Source: Phallus indusiatus
Lineage: Eukaryota; Basidiomycota; Agaricomycetes; Phallales; Phallaceae
Assembly (NCBI GenBank): GCA_027605045.1
Contig: JAQFWX010000010.1
Location: 934,879 to 998,878, forward strand
Reading direction: 5' to 3'
DNA length: 64,000 bases
Made by a program: the position numbers and the translations under genes. Shown in pieces: positions 10,953 to 24,690 of this stretch. Each line of letters starts with the position of its first letter. Position 1 is the stretch's first letter. The notes under the pieces were generated by a model that saw only the letters and a list, made by a program, of their open reading frames with translations, searched no databases and was not told where the DNA came from.

Positions 10953-13900
10953 ATGTCGGAAATACTTAGTTTGAAAGAAATAACACCACACGTCGAGATG
11001 CGTAACGAAGGCGGCGAAAATTCTGGAACGGGTCAGCAAGAGCTTGACAACCAAAGTGAACGTCCCAAGTCGCCGAGTCCGTCCATAGATGTGGCACCGG
11101 CTCCTTTGAACGAAAAAGGCGACCAACCTGCTGCTGTGCCAGCAACGGGACAAGAGTCTGACGAAAGAATAGAGAATTTAATGAGCCTTTTCCGTGATTT
11201 TCTTGGTAAGTCACCTCTGTTTCATGAAATGGTATATGATTTCTCACCGAGGTACCCTTTAGAGGCCGCTCCTAACAAAGCAGTTCCCGGCTCTTCTCAT
11301 ATAACACAACAAGAAAAGGCGGAACGTAAAAGGCTTTTCGGAATACCCAAAGGTGTTTCTCAAGAAACTGGATGTAAGTATCTTATTTAGAATCTTGGTA
11401 TAATTTGGTTGATTCAACGTGATGCATGTTAGCGAATAATCGATATGATTACGAGCAAAAGTATCCCCGAGATAAATATGGAGAGGAGGCTTCGGAAAAT
11501 GCTCGCGTTTGGTTGACATACCTTGACGAAGCCGAATCGTTTGATCGTGAGAGAGCAGAAGGATGGAAAGAGACAGTGGACGTACTTCTCGTATTTGTAG
11601 GCAAATCGTTTATTCGTAATCATAGCATTGAAGCTTATTTTAACATATACCAGGCTGGTCTCTTCTCTGGCGTTATAACAACATTCATCTCTCAGGCCTC
11701 ACAAAGTCTCCAGAAAGACAATACTCAAGTTTCTGCATCCTTACTCTCTGAAGCAGTTCAACTATTACGAGCAAATTTTAGTGGGGTACCGGCAAGCGAT
11801 GTACCCACTGCGACACTGACACCTACGTCGCCATTCACAGCATCAACAAACACATTGTTGGTGAACGGTCTATGGTTTACAAGTTTGGCGATCACATTAT
11901 CTACGGCGTTATTTGCTGTTCTCGCAAAGCAGTGGCTCTATTATTATCTATCTTCTATTCCCGGAACAGTGAACGAAAAAGCTCGAGCCAGACAGTTGCG
12001 ATACAATGGCTTTGAATCGTGGAAGGTTGCCGCGATCGTCGAGCTTCTCCCCATCCTGCTTCATCTTGCGGTCGGCATGTTCCTTACTGGCATTATTATA
12101 TTATTGTTCCCGTTGGATATTCATATCGCCGGGACAATTGTATTCATTGCGGGCATCACCTATACGTTATATTTTATTTCGGTGATACTGCCCATTTGGT
12201 ACCCGGAATGCCCATATACAACGTCGTTGACGATTTACATCGGGATACTCTTCTTTATTCTACAACAAGTTTTCCAAAAGGTCACCGCGATCCTAAATGG
12301 GGGTTTTCAAGCTGTTCGGAGACAAATCAATTCCAAAGCTCGGCATAGTGATGTTTGGCATCTCGTTCTTTACGCCCAATGCACCGTTGGACATGGATTC
12401 ATGTTCATTTCAAGATTAACAGGTGCAGTCCGCCGTGGTTTAAGAAGACTCCTATCCACTATATTTTCTTACACCCTCCCGAAATTCACAAAGTGGAGAG
12501 AAGAGAATATCAAAAGAGCAGTCAAACACGCAACATCCCTTGACTTCGAGGCGCTCGTATGGCTCTATGAGGCTTCTCAGAACCGAAGTGTCCATCGAAT
12601 TATCGCACGATGCACAGCTGTTCATCCAATTATCAGCGAAAAAATGGAAAGCTTAATTCTCTGGGATCTCCGTCTTACTTTAGAGGTTGGTGAAGCAAAT
12701 ACAGTGGATATACGTCATAGTCTGTGTTTGTGTGTCCGGAATTTTGGGACTATCTGGTCGGGAGTCTGGGATACTCTCGATGTGGCAAAAGGTCAGCTGG
12801 AGGAAGAAGAGTATCAAAACTATCTTCGCATTGCAGAATCCGCGTCATATGGACCGCAGCGCAAAACTCTCCTTAATGTCATCAACGATGCTTCCAGTCT
12901 TCCACTGGCCATATGGGGTCAATTCTTAGCGGACACGTCAACTGATGCTACGGGGGCTACGCGTATACTCACCGGCGGAACTTGGAGTCTATTCAACTGG
13001 GAATTCAATCCCACTCGTGAACTTATCCGTAACGCGGGGTTAGTACGCTTTGATAGTCAAGAACTGGGATGGTGGAAGTTTGAATACCTGTTTCGTTATT
13101 TTGGGCTTGGAAAACCCGACTATTCATCAGAAGTCAAATCTCATGAAACGCGCTATCTCCTCTTTACCGCCATTTACCGTAACCTCACTTCCGATGATCC
13201 GATCATCACTGATAAAAAAAAAAGGCGGGATTCCTTGGATAATGTTGTTCTGGGGTTTCGGAATCATATATTGGTTAGTAGCCCTCGCACATTAGAGATT
13301 GACCTTCGTTTCTTCACGGAGATTTGCTGCGTGGACTCGTTCTGGTGTGAGTCTATGACAGATCCAGCCAGATGTTGGGCAGTTCAATCTCTGTCTCATC
13401 TGAAGATCTCGATGAACACTCAACTGGATAACCACCTGCCTTCTACGGGCCACCACGACCTCTCTCTCATATATCAGTGGTACTCGCGAGATCTCAATTC
13501 GAATCTCACACTTTACACACCTCCCCTGTTCTTGCTACTGCTCCTGCCCCAGAACCGACACCATTTATCCACAATCCTCCTGAATGATCTCAATCATGCA
13601 CAGGATCGAGTATCCCACTTTTCAAAATGCCTTTTTAACTTCGAAAATTCTTTGTCTCTACTAGGGAACACGAGGTTATACCCAATCATAATGGACCTCC
13701 TCAAATCCGTGGGCGCGAAGAAGAATACCCTGTTCACCATTCTTTACGACCCCTCTGTGCTTTTTCAACTATGGAAACTCCTCGTGTTCTCCAAATCCGA
13801 AACAACAAGTTTTTTCCGGCTTTTAAAATCGAAGCTTGAGACGGAGGGGTTAAACAGGCTATTTGGCTCTATGAATGAACTGGCACAAACTGACAACTTG

Positions 13901-14247
13901 GCAAACTTAATTGAACAATGTCGATGGGATGACGAATTCAGAAACTATGTTCATCCTGCATTAAAGAAATCTGCACGTGAGTTTGGACAGCTTATAGGTG
14001 TGTCCCACACACAACTCGCGGCCACCGCCGGTCAATCTGCACCTGGAAATGCAGCGTCAGACAAGGACCACGACACCGAAGAGCGTGCTCAGGTATCTAA
14101 GGTACTTTGTTTCACATATTTCATCATCTTCAAAAGTCCCTTACTGAGACATTTATCCAGCGTCAAAACCACTACTTTGTAACTAATTGGATGAAAAAGG
14201 CGTTCGAGTCCATTTGGTCAAAGACACCTCGTCAAATAGATCAATAG
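10953..14247 (+). CDS. DUF6535-family multi-pass membrane protein (gene A, intact)
   Basis: Five exons are inferred: 10953-11205, 11263-11373, 11433-11596, 11654-14101 and 14161-14247, all GT-AG and phase-consistent, giving 1,020 residues. The third intron is a multiple of three and reads through as an ORF, but removing it restores VDVLLVFAGLFSG. The N-terminal about 120 residues are low-complexity and charged. The DUF6535 core (NRYDYEQKYP...EEASENARVW) follows. Hydrophobic segments lie at about 173-192, 243-266, 300-325, 332-357 and 367-380, then a long helical region rich in LDFEALVWLYE-type motifs. The last exon (RQNHYFVTNWMKKAFESIW) is missed by a plain ORF, which would end at 14182. Start ATG 10953 is conserved in copies B and C (MSEIL/MSETL). 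Function is unknown; a role in recognition or membrane signalling would be speculation. Confidence 0.85.
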
Positions 14248-17200
14248 CTGCGTGTCGCAGAATAATGTACAGATAGCTGAGAAGATACAGCGCATCGAAT
14301 GCATCGTTGTTGTAGAAGCTTTGAAGGATCGGGCTATTTATTAATAGCATACGCTTATATCTCAATGAGTTCTGATTGAAGTTTAAAAATGTATTTGCCG
14401 TGATTACAAATGAATGTTTACAGTATCAATTGGCCGGAACACATTTCTTGCAAGGGAAATAGTGGTCTGAGAGTGTCATAGGCTTATAAGCTGCAGTCAG
14501 TAGTCACACACAACTAGTAATTAAATTCTCCCGATGATCCAAAAAGTGGACCATCGGTTTAGTGCAGACTACCCAGAAGTTCCGTGGTCACGAACACCAT
14601 CCAACAGAGTAACGAAGACGTGAGCTGTTTGAGGAGAAAAGACTCGTGATTATAGGCCAATAGTTTGGGCGAGGCGAAAGATCATCGAGAGGATCGCTCG
14701 TTGTCAGAACAATGCCAAACAAAAGCATTTGTCATAGCTCAAGACGGACCCATAGATGAGAAGAATATGTGCGCTTTCGCCAGGACGTCAATAGTTGCTC
14801 CGGTTAAGACTGTCCCAACTTCGCAACATTATCAGGTGACTTTCCTATTATTTTTGAAAGCAGTTTGTTGTGTACACCGTATAATACTAAAAGCCACACC
14901 TTCCAGAGTTTTAAAAGAACAGGTACCCGAAGTACTTATACTCTCACTCCGAGTCGGCCCGGGATTGAGTTTTGAGTGAAACCATTGATAAACTTCTGCA
15001 ACTCACCAAACGTCGAAGCACAAAGAATGTGCAATGATGAATTGATGATGAATGGCTTTGGAAGCAGAACACGGGACTCGGGAGAGATGTGACGTGGGTC
15101 GCGTTCTTCTCACTTGTCCACATCAAATCTTAAAACCCACTCTTCAACGTTATTTCACAGACAGCCGTTGGTTTAGCCCGCAAATATTTTCCAGAATTAT
15201 TTTTGCAATCAAATTTCAAGTCCTTCTGCGACAAGCTATTTGCAGGTAAAACAGCTTACGGAATTTTCCGAAGAGTCGTGGAGAGACATGATAATAAATA
15301 TCATTTTCATTAGACTGCAATGAACGTATTTGGTAAACGCACCGGTCCTCCAATTACAGACTTTCTGGGTACAGCATTCTTTTGAGGCTACGAATGCACA
15401 ACAGAACTTAAAACATAGTATGAGTAGATTATAGTACGTCTGAATGTCATATGTCACGTACATATCCCCAAGGCGATACGCAAAACTATAAGCACGAGCA
15501 GCGCCGTATGAATTCTCAGTATACTCCTAGACCGTAATCTGACCATTTCCACGACGAATCAATTGGAAATCAAACCGCTCGCCAATTGTCCGTTGCAGTT
15601 TGAGTTTTCCATTTCCAAGCTACTCAAAGGAATTGAAAAGGACTTAAACGGCAAAGATGAAGGGAAAAGTCATACTGAAGAATGTACATTTCGATTCCTT
15701 AAGGTCTGGTGTAACTGAAACAACATTATAGCCTAAACGTTTATTAGACGGCCTTTGCATAGTAAACGAGTATCTCCAATACCTTCTACCATTTTCTTTT
15801 CGTTGAACACCTATTTTTGCTTCGTTTCAAAGGCTCCGACATAGCTGGTACTTACTACTTTCGAAGCTAAGACGTGAAATGCGAGGGTCACCCCGATGCT
15901 TCCAGTTGCACTTGAAATGAAAAGTCGTTTCTTGTTAACGCCATTTTGTGTAGTAACAAGGAGTATCGACCCGAAAAGCATTCTCTCATTGCCAAAAGCA
16001 GGCAAAGATGAGCCAATCAGGCTGGGAATTGAAATATTGAACGAATGTTGGAAGAGACGCGCTCGTCAACGATAGTGGGAGATACGACATGAGAGTTACG
16101 TCGGCTGGATAAATTGGAAGGTGGGCAATAGTACGAATAGGTCTGCTGTACATGACAAAGAAAACACGGAAATGTCGTATAAAAGATGATGAAACCGGCC
16201 CAGTCGGAAGAAAAGAATTGACACGATGGGAGTGCCGTTATATATCACATCGCGGTCCACAATCAAAGACGTTAGGATAAGACGGCCGGTGCGAAAGGGA
16301 ATCCACAGACATGATGATGAAGATTGGTGTGTGGATTGGGAGTGGATTCCGGAAAATAAACCAGCGAGTACGAATCACGTCACACTGTTTACGTCACACC
16401 GGGAGTAGCCGGGCCCATCCGATATTTTCCACTTTACAACTATCATCCAGCCTGGTCCGTGGATGCGACGTCAGATCGAACCAATAACGCGTAAAACACT
16501 TTTGTCGGAAAAAATTTTAGACGTTGTCATGTACGTGTCATGACCTACACTCTTCGCCGTAATTTTCTCCAAACGAAAGTATCAGGCTATCTTAGCAAAA
16601 ACATTCCTTTTGCAGTTGTTGAACATGCGGGAGTTTTCATTCGACGTGCCAAGGCTAATATTAAGATCACGTCGATTCGCCAAATGCTTACGGGTGTTCA
16701 AGAACTTTCAATCGCTCTCCAATCATCTCGTTGGAATAGTACGTTTAGACGTCACGATTGAATGGTAAGCTACGTTATCAATTGTCCGTTAAAAACGAAC
16801 CCAACTCAGATTTCCAATCACGATAATCAGACATGCGCGCATCAATGAGATCACACTTGAAAAGATTTACCCGTTAACGCTGATGGGTGGCACGGCGTGG
16901 CGATGCTGTCATTGAGCAAGCTTGAAGAAACATGTATCAACTTGCTGGAAGCCCTTTTCTACCGAATTATCCTCAACGCAGTAGTCAATCTCCGAGTATT
17001 GAGGTTTAGAAATTGTGACGGTAATTGTTTTGGAGGAGCAGAAGACTATCATCGTCAACGGCTGTCCCAGTGCCTATCGTCGCGCCCACTCGACAGGTGA
17101 AACCTGTCAAGCAAGCCCATGTTGTCGAACCTTCCCAAGCATCCTCGGTCAAGGAAGTTCGAAAATCCGTCTCGTTACAGATTGCGCTCAGAGCTACCCC

Positions 17201-17780
17201 TTCGCGAATCCCTGTTTGCTGCATCTCGTGCTGTATCTGTCACTACCGCACAACCTCTGAATACTCCAGCGCTAAGCCAGCCTTCTATGTCTACGCTTAT
17301 ACCTCCGGATCCTGCCCTCTTTACTACCGTTGCCGCGTGGCATTAAACCAGCTCTACCGAGGACCTGAGTCACCTTAGCCACTCCAAATTCGAACAAGTG
17401 GGGAACTCGAGTTTGCTCACGATGCATGCAAAATGTGCTAACGTCACTCCTCCCGCTCTCGTTACAGTTCTGTTTCTCCTTCGCTCTCTCAATCAAGAAA
17501 CGAGTAACGTGAAGGAGATAAAGAGGAATGCGATATCCACCCGGCATGGTAACAGTTCTCAATTTCTTTTCCATAACTAGCATGTTACAATTTCTCATTT
17601 CACCCTATGTAGAGCGTGAATGTTGTTGAATGTGCTACGTGCTCGCTGGCTCTTGCATAGAAATAATTCACTCAAATGCTAGTGGGTTCCTAGATTTGCA
17701 ACCCTCGACTAGGCATGGAAGGCGATCGTTCCGCGGTAGTCACACCCGTGGTAATCATTGAGACGCAAAGAGAGATCGGA
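14248..17780. other. Intergenic, no gene recognised
   Basis: The first about 450 bp are a decayed version of the shared DUF6535 3' flank. Beyond that I see only short ORFs (60-117 residues) without paired splice signals or recognisable motifs. A 70-bp block near 16370-16450 is an inverted match to 8780-8840. Confidence 0.5.
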
Positions 17781-19291
17781 AAGGCAGCCATACGAAGCTT
17801 CATATTCAAGGTAGGGCATGCATGGATAGGTAGGATGACGGCGATGCTGATATTTTGTTGTCGCAGTCTATGAATGCTGCACTTCGCATTACTGCGCAGT
17901 CCTCAGAGTCCTGTCAATGTTAACGGTTGCACAACGGCGTCACATCCACGTCAGGAGATTTCTTTTTCTTCAGACACAAAAATTCTAACTAAGCTGCCAA
18001 ATATTCTACAGACGAAATATAATCTATTACGCGCCTGAAAACGCGCATCCGACCCTTCATGGAGACGAATCATGATTTTACGGTGGCGTTTCTTTGTTAG
18101 TGAGTTAGGGTTTAGAACCCATCGCAACTAGCGTAATGTAAGCTGACTAGTGATCTGACAGCTATGAAGCGAATTCCTTCTTCTACTATTGTAGTCGGTC
18201 TTTTAATGCCATCCTTCTGACTTCACTGTACCCTTCATTCGCGTTATGTTAAGGACACCGGACAAACTCATACTATCGCCTATCTTCGCTTCTTCCGTAA
18301 AGGTGTCATTCACATGTGGTACGACATATCTCGTTTCGCTTTTTTCCACGCTAATCAAAACCGTTTCAGAGTCGGGGCCTGATTAGGCTGCTGAACATGA
18401 AATGGTCGTCGACGATGCACAGCTGGTTTGGATGATCGTCAGACCTCAACGTTTCTCTATTACCAAACCAAGACAGCACAATCTGAGCTTTAGTTGGTAT
18501 AAATCATGAACTTGTAAAGTGCGGTTCAGTAATCGGTCACCGAAAATTGCTGTGCCACGATCCGGTCTTAGGGGATTACAATGTGCGCCTCGCTCAAGTT
18601 TCCTATGTGACGTGGCTGACCTGATATAATCGAATCTTTAGCTGATGTTAGGAACTTCGACGTATTGTAATAGCAAAATCAATTCAAAATGCTGTAAACA
18701 CTGTCAAAGAGCTAATATATCACCAGATCACATCATGCATATGGCCATCAGGCGGTGACAACTTCCAACCGATAAACCTGTGTGAATGAGATGTAACATG
18801 GTAGACCATACTTGCGATACAAGAGATGTGAGTGACCATATGAACTGACTTGATTATTGCAGGCTGCTAAATAGATTTTCTGTTTCAAGTCGCTGTGGCG
18901 GTTCGTGTGATTCAGTGACTGTACGAAAATTGAAGCTGAGAAGAGAAGATAGAAAGAGGTTTTTTCTGTGCTATGACATGCATGACAGGCCATGATGTTG
19001 ACCTGCCATGATTTTAGGCACGGTATTGGGTGATGTGACCCAATGGTCGTCCATCGTTTATCTGCCAATAGGCTCCCGAAAGTCCTATTGGTCTCCGGGC
19101 TTTCCTGTCATGTTACAATTGTGTTTCAATACTGATGATTCATATAATTTCACGTGTCGACTTTGATATCATATATCAGGTGCGAAATAAAAACGAGGGG
19201 TCAGACTGCTTACGTTCTGAATTGGGCGCATTTTACGGAACCTCTCTTACCTCTACACATAACTCTCGTACGCAATTACCAGAAACACTCC
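17781..19291 (+). promoter_or_regulatory. Duplicated upstream region of DUF6535 gene B
   Basis: It matches, in inverted orientation, 39850 down to 38654 upstream of copy C. It also matches, in direct orientation from 18375, the region upstream of gene A. A more distant version of part of it is seen at 26220-26580. The pyrimidine-rich GGAACCTCTCTTACCTCTACAC block at about 19239 precedes the ATG at 19292. No coding sequence is supported. Confidence 0.5.
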
Positions 19292-22200
19292 ATGTCGGAA
19301 ATACTTGACTTAGAAGAAAATACGGCACCGCACATTGAGGCTACTAACGAAGGCGAAAATCCAAAAACGGGTCAGCGAGAGCCTGACGACCAAAGTGAAC
19401 GTCCCAAGTCTCCGTCCATAGATGTGGCACCGGCTCCTTTGAAGGAAGAAGTCGACCAACCTGCTGCTGTGCCAGCGACGGAACAACAGTCTGACGAAAG
19501 AATAGAGAATTTAGTGAGCCTTTTCCGCGATTTCCTTGGTAAGCCACCTTGTTTTTATGAAACAGTATAGTATGAGGATTTCTCACTGAGGTACATTTTA
19601 GAGGCCGCTCCTAACAAACCAACTTCCGGCTCTTCTCATATACAACAAGACAAGGCGGCACGCAAAAGGCTTTTCGGACTAACAAAAGGTTTTTCTCAAG
19701 AAACTGGATGTGAGTATCTCAATTGAAATATCGGTATAATTTGGTTGATTCAATGTGATGCATGTTAGCGAATAATAAATATGATTACGAGCAAAAGTAT
19801 CCCCGAGATAAATTTGGCGAGGAGGCTTCGGAAAATGCTCGCGTTTGGTTGACATACCTCGACGAAGCCGAATCATTTCATCGTGAGAGAGCAGAAGGGT
19901 GGAAAGAGACGGTAGACGTACTTCTCGTATTTGTAGGCAAAATATTTATTCGTAATCATGGTATCAGAGCTTATTTTTATTTATTAGGCTGGTCTCTTTT
20001 CTGGCGTTATAACAACGTTCATCTCCCAGGCCTCACAAAGTCTCCAGAAAGACAATACTCAAGTTTCTGCATCCTTATTATCTGAAGCAGTTCAGCTATT
20101 ACGAGCGAACTTTAGTGGGGTACCGGCAAGCAATGTACCCAGCGCGACAATGACACCTACGGCGCTATTTGCTGTACTCGCAAAGCAGTGGCTCTATTAT
20201 TATCTGTCTTCAATTCCTGGAACCCCGAATGAAAAAATTCGAGCCAGGCAGTTGCGATTCAATGGCTTTGAATCGTGGAAGGTTGCAGCGATTGTCGAGC
20301 TTCTCCCCATCCTTCTTCATCTTGCCGTCGGCATGTTTCTTACTGGCATTATTATATTATTGTTCCCTTTGGATATTCATATCGCCGGGACAATCGTATT
20401 CATCGCGGGTACCACTTATATGTTATATTTTATTTCGGTGATACTGCCTATTTGGTACCCGGGATTAGTGTTGCCCATGGCTTAGCTCAGCAGCGGCTAA
20501 GCTGATAGCCGAGTCGGGTTTTAGCCGAGATAAGCCGTAATAAAGAAGCCGGAGCCCAATGGCTGGCTCGGCTTACTTAAGCCGATGGTCAATTCAAAGC
20601 TTGAGCCGCTGGTGTGACGCATGTGACTTTTACCTGACACCCAATCCAATGCTCAGAGTTGGCTCAAAACAGTGCCAAATACCTTAGAATTGAAGCATGA
20701 CCTATTTTAGACTAAAATATGACTGTTATACTCACAAGTTAAACCAAAATAACTCCGTTAAATTTAGAGACGAAATTTCATCAGCTAGCCGGCTCGGAGT
20801 CGGGCTTCAAACCGAGCCGAGCTAAATACATCGGCTAAACCCAGACGGCTTGGCTAGCCAGCCATAGCCAGCCGTGGGCAACACTACCCGGGATGCCCAT
20901 ATACAACATCGTTGACGATCTACATCGGCATTTTCTTCTTTATTCTACAACAAATTTCCCAAGCAATCACCACGATGCTAAATAGGGGTTTTCAAGCCGT
21001 CTGGAGACAAATCAATTTCCAAGCTCAGCGTAGTAATGTTGGGCATCTCGTTCACCACGCCCAAAGGACCATTGGACATGGATTCATATACATCTCAAGA
21101 TTAACAGGTGCAGTCCGCCGTGGTTCAAAAAGACTCCGATCCACTATATTTTCCTACAACCTCCCAAAATTCACAAAGTGGAGAGAAGACAATATCAAAA
21201 GAGCGGTCAAACATGCAACATCCCTTGACTTCGAGGCGCTCGTATGGCTTTATGAGAATTCTCAGAACCGAAGTGTTCATCGAATTATCGCACGATGCGC
21301 AGCTGTGCATCCAATTATCAGCGAAAAAATGGAAAGCTCAATTCGCGGAGATCTCTGTGATACCTTAGAGGTCAGTGAAGGAAATACAGAGGATATACGT
21401 CATGCCCTGTGTTTGGGTGACTGGGAACTACTCCAGTCCACTCCTGATGTGGTAAAAGGTCAGCTGGAGGAAGAAGAGTATCAAAGCTATCTCCGTATTG
21501 TAGACACCGTGGACGTGGACCGAATACTCTGTGATGTCATTAACGGTGCTTGCAGTCTTCCGCTATCCATGTGGTGTCAACTCTTAGCAGCCCCACCAAC
21601 TGATGCCACAGAGGCTACCCATATATTCACCGGCGGAATTAACGGTCTATTCAAGTGGAAACCCGATCCCGCTCGTGAACTTATTCGTAACGCGGGGTTA
21701 GTACACTTTGATAGTGAGGAACTGGGATGGTGGAAGTTTGAATACCTGTTTCGTTATTTTGGACTTGGAAACCCCGACTATTCATCAGAAGTCAAATCTC
21801 ATGAAACGCGCGATCTCCTCTTTACCGCTATTTATCGTAACCTCACTTCCGATGATCCGATCATCACCGATAAAGAAAAAAGACAGGAATCCTTGGAAAA
21901 TGTTGTTGACGAATTTGGGTTCCATATATCCTGTAGAAGCTCTCACACATTAGAGGTTGGTCTTCGTTTCTTCACAGCGATTTGCTGCGTGGACTCGTTC
22001 TGGTCCGAGTCTATGACAGATAAAGCCAGAACCTGGGCAGCTCAATCTCTGTTTGATATGAATATCTCGAATAACACTTGGCTTGATAGCACCTTGCCTT
22101 TTACGGACCACCACAACCTCTCCCTCCTATACCAATGGTGCTCACGAGATCTCAATTCGATTCTCACATTTCGCACACCCCCCCTGTTCTTGCTGCTGCT

Positions 22201-22901
22201 TGTGCCCCAGAATCGACACCATCTATCCACAATCCTCCTGAATGATCTTGATCAGGCCCAGGATCGAGTATCCCACTTTTCAAGATGCCTCTTGAACCTC
22301 GAAAAGTGTCCGCATCTACACAGGGACACGAGGTTATACCCAATCATAATGGACCTCCTCAAATCCGTAGGCGCCAAGAAGAATCCCCTGTTCGCCATTC
22401 TTTACGACCCCTCCGTGCTTTTTCAACTATGGAGACTCCTCTTGTTCTTCGAATGCGATACAAAAAGTTTTTTCCGGCTCGTAAAATCGAAGCTTGAGAG
22501 GGACGGATTAAACAGGCTATTTGGCTTTATGAATGAACTGGCGCAATCTGATGATTTGGCAAACTTACTTCCTAGATGGCAGTGGGATAACAAATTCAGA
22601 GACCATGTTCATCCTGCATTAGCGGCGTCTGCGCGTGAGTTTGGACAGCTCATAGGTGTGTGCCACACACAACTTGAGGTCATTGGCGGTCAATCTGCAC
22701 CTGGAAATGTGCCATCGGACAAAGATCATGATACCGAAGAACGTGCTCAGGTATCTGAGGTACTTTGTTTCACAGATTTCATTGTCTCCGAAAGTCATCT
22801 TACTGAGACATTCAATCATATAGCGTCAAAACTACCGCTCCGTAACAAATTGGATGAAAAAGGCCATTTGGTCAAAGACACCCCGCCAAATAGATCAATA
22901 G
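19292..22901 (+). pseudogene. DUF6535-family gene B, disrupted by a MITE and lacking one membrane helix
   Basis: Exons are 19292-19538, 19602-19709, 19769-19932, 19988-22759 and 22824-22901, colinear with gene A. Two lesions are visible. A 78-bp in-frame deletion, bounded in gene A by the 5-bp repeat CTACG, removes 26 residues including the second hydrophobic segment (junction MTPTALFAVLAKQW). A 421-bp MITE at 20466-20886 with an 8-bp duplication inserts 429 bp, a multiple of three, but brings an in-frame TAG at 20483-20485. Downstream the frame is open to the conserved last exon (RQNYRSVTNWMKKAIWSK). Without the MITE it would encode 979 residues. Call: recent pseudogene. Confidence 0.85.
20466..20886 (+). 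mobile_element. hAT-type MITE with 8-bp target duplication
   Basis: It is bounded by 17-bp terminal inverted repeats TAGTGTTGCCCATGGCT / AGCCGTGGGCAACACTA (one mismatch) and the perfect 8-bp target duplication CCCGGGAT (20458-20465 and 20887-20894). An 8-bp duplication and TAGTGTTG-type termini are typical of hAT elements. The interior has repeated GGCTAAGC/AGCCGAG motifs and no ORF, so it is non-autonomous. It lies in the coding exon of gene B. No second copy is seen in this window. Confidence 0.92.
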
Positions 22902-24690
22902 CTGCCTGTTGCGGATTAGTGTACAAGCAAGCCGAGAACACAGCTGCATCGAATGTATCTATTGTTGTTGAAGGGTCATGCTAATTTATTATTAGCATAT
23001 GCTTATATTTCAAAGGGAGCTCCAATTGTTAAAAACTGTTTTTCCTTTTTATTTGTCGTATTTACGAATCAATCTTTACAATGATCGGACGCAACTAATC
23101 TCTCGTGAGGATAAACACAGGGTTTGAGAGTGTGATAGGCTGCAAACTCCCAATCAAACTCTTCCGACGATCCAAAAGGTAGACCATCAACTCAGTGCAG
23201 ATTGCTCTGCCGTGGACATAACACTTCCTATCAGCCCCATCCAACAAAGTAAACGAAACACGAGCATCTTGGGGAGCGAATAAGAGAGTTTATCAGTCAA
23301 TAGTTGTGACAGGGCGAAGTTGTTCTGTAGATGCAGTGAATAAAATAGAGGAATATGTATGAACATTAAGATACAAGCAATACGAACTGTAACTGAAGAC
23401 CAAGAGTGTTCGATACTTTGTGTTAGGGCTACTCAGCTCACACTAGAGGGAGGGGATCCTAAGATAATATATTGGAAGGGAAACTAACTACTCACCTAGA
23501 GGGAGGGGATCCTAAGAGAACAAGCTTAGGGACCCTCACTCTAGGTACAGCTACTATATACATAAAACGACGACGCGGCGTGCGGCCCTGACACAGCTAA
23601 GTGCCAGGCGCCCAAACCGAACCTAAGCGACGTGATGTCACGGGCATCACGCCGGGTACGAGCGCGCAACGCGCGCGAGTAGAGAAAGTGAAATAGAGAC
23701 AGAACAAGGAAACGGAGAGTGAAAGTAAAATATGGAAATGATAAATAAAATAGAAAGGAAGTGATGCCGATGATAATAAGTAAGAAAATGAGAGACGGCG
23801 GTAGCGTACCCTGACACTTTGTCAATAAACGGCATACGTTTCTCGATAGACCAAGCAACATAGTTGGAAAGTAAGACCAGGAGAATCCAACTGGTCGCAA
23901 GCAAGGGGCTGGTTGGCCGAAGACGGGACAATTGATCTAAAATGATTTTTTTTTCAAAAAGACCTTATCGTCGGTCACTCAAGGGAATAGCAACACAAGA
24001 CACGCACGACTAAAAAAAAAAAACAACACATCCGATTGGATCTTCAGCTCTGTTTTGATTCCCGCCCCCGGTCTTCATTTGCATGTACTATGCTCATAGT
24101 TATCTGTGTAAAAGTGACATGTTTGCAGTAAAAAGTTCTTACCAAAAACTAACATTGAAGCAAAAGCAAATTCGACCCCTATAGCTGTATTCCCTCAGGA
24201 GAGGATAAGAAAACTTTAGCTGACTTTCGCAGGACAGGCGATGTTTGCGTCCACTCACTGCTTTCATGATCTGATTACACACTTTTTACGGATATCGATT
24301 ACGATGGTTGGGACATATTTTTAATGTTACTGTGCAGACTCAATGCAGAGGCCTGAGGCGATAGGAAGAAAAGCGCTTGCACAGTCCCATTTATATCTCC
24401 CGGCACGCTGGCGATGGGCTGCATCCATTGTTGTCAAACTGGACCGAGTAATCACTTACATGTTCGGATGCAAGAGTATACCGCCCTAGAAATGATCCAG
24501 CCTTACGCGCCATATCTCGTCCGTGCGAGAACTTGAAGCAGGCTGACATACTTCAAATAACATGACGCTCCTTCAAGACAACAGCACGATATTTTTTTAG
24601 TATGCCATTAGACAAGATAACACGTCATCTGAAAATACAACCTAATCAGTTATTCACAGATGAGAAAGAAAACAACGCGCACACTATCAT
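22902..24690 (+). repeat. Duplicated 3' flank of gene B, holding a solo LTR
   Basis: This is the diverged counterpart of 988-2140 and of the minus-strand flank 28036 to 26880. It is interrupted at 23421-23816 by a solo gypsy LTR. Landmarks include GAATATGTATGAACATT, CTGTATTCCCTCAG and ATTACGATGG. No coding sequence is supported. Confidence 0.55.
23421..23816 (-). mobile_element. Solo gypsy LTR
   Basis: This 396-bp sequence has the TGTTAGGGCTACTC...GCGTACCCTGACA ends of the gypsy LTR. It is flanked by a perfect target duplication CTTTG (23416-23420 and 23817-23821). It is more diverged from the young gypsy LTR pair than those are from each other. No internal region remains. Confidence 0.95.
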
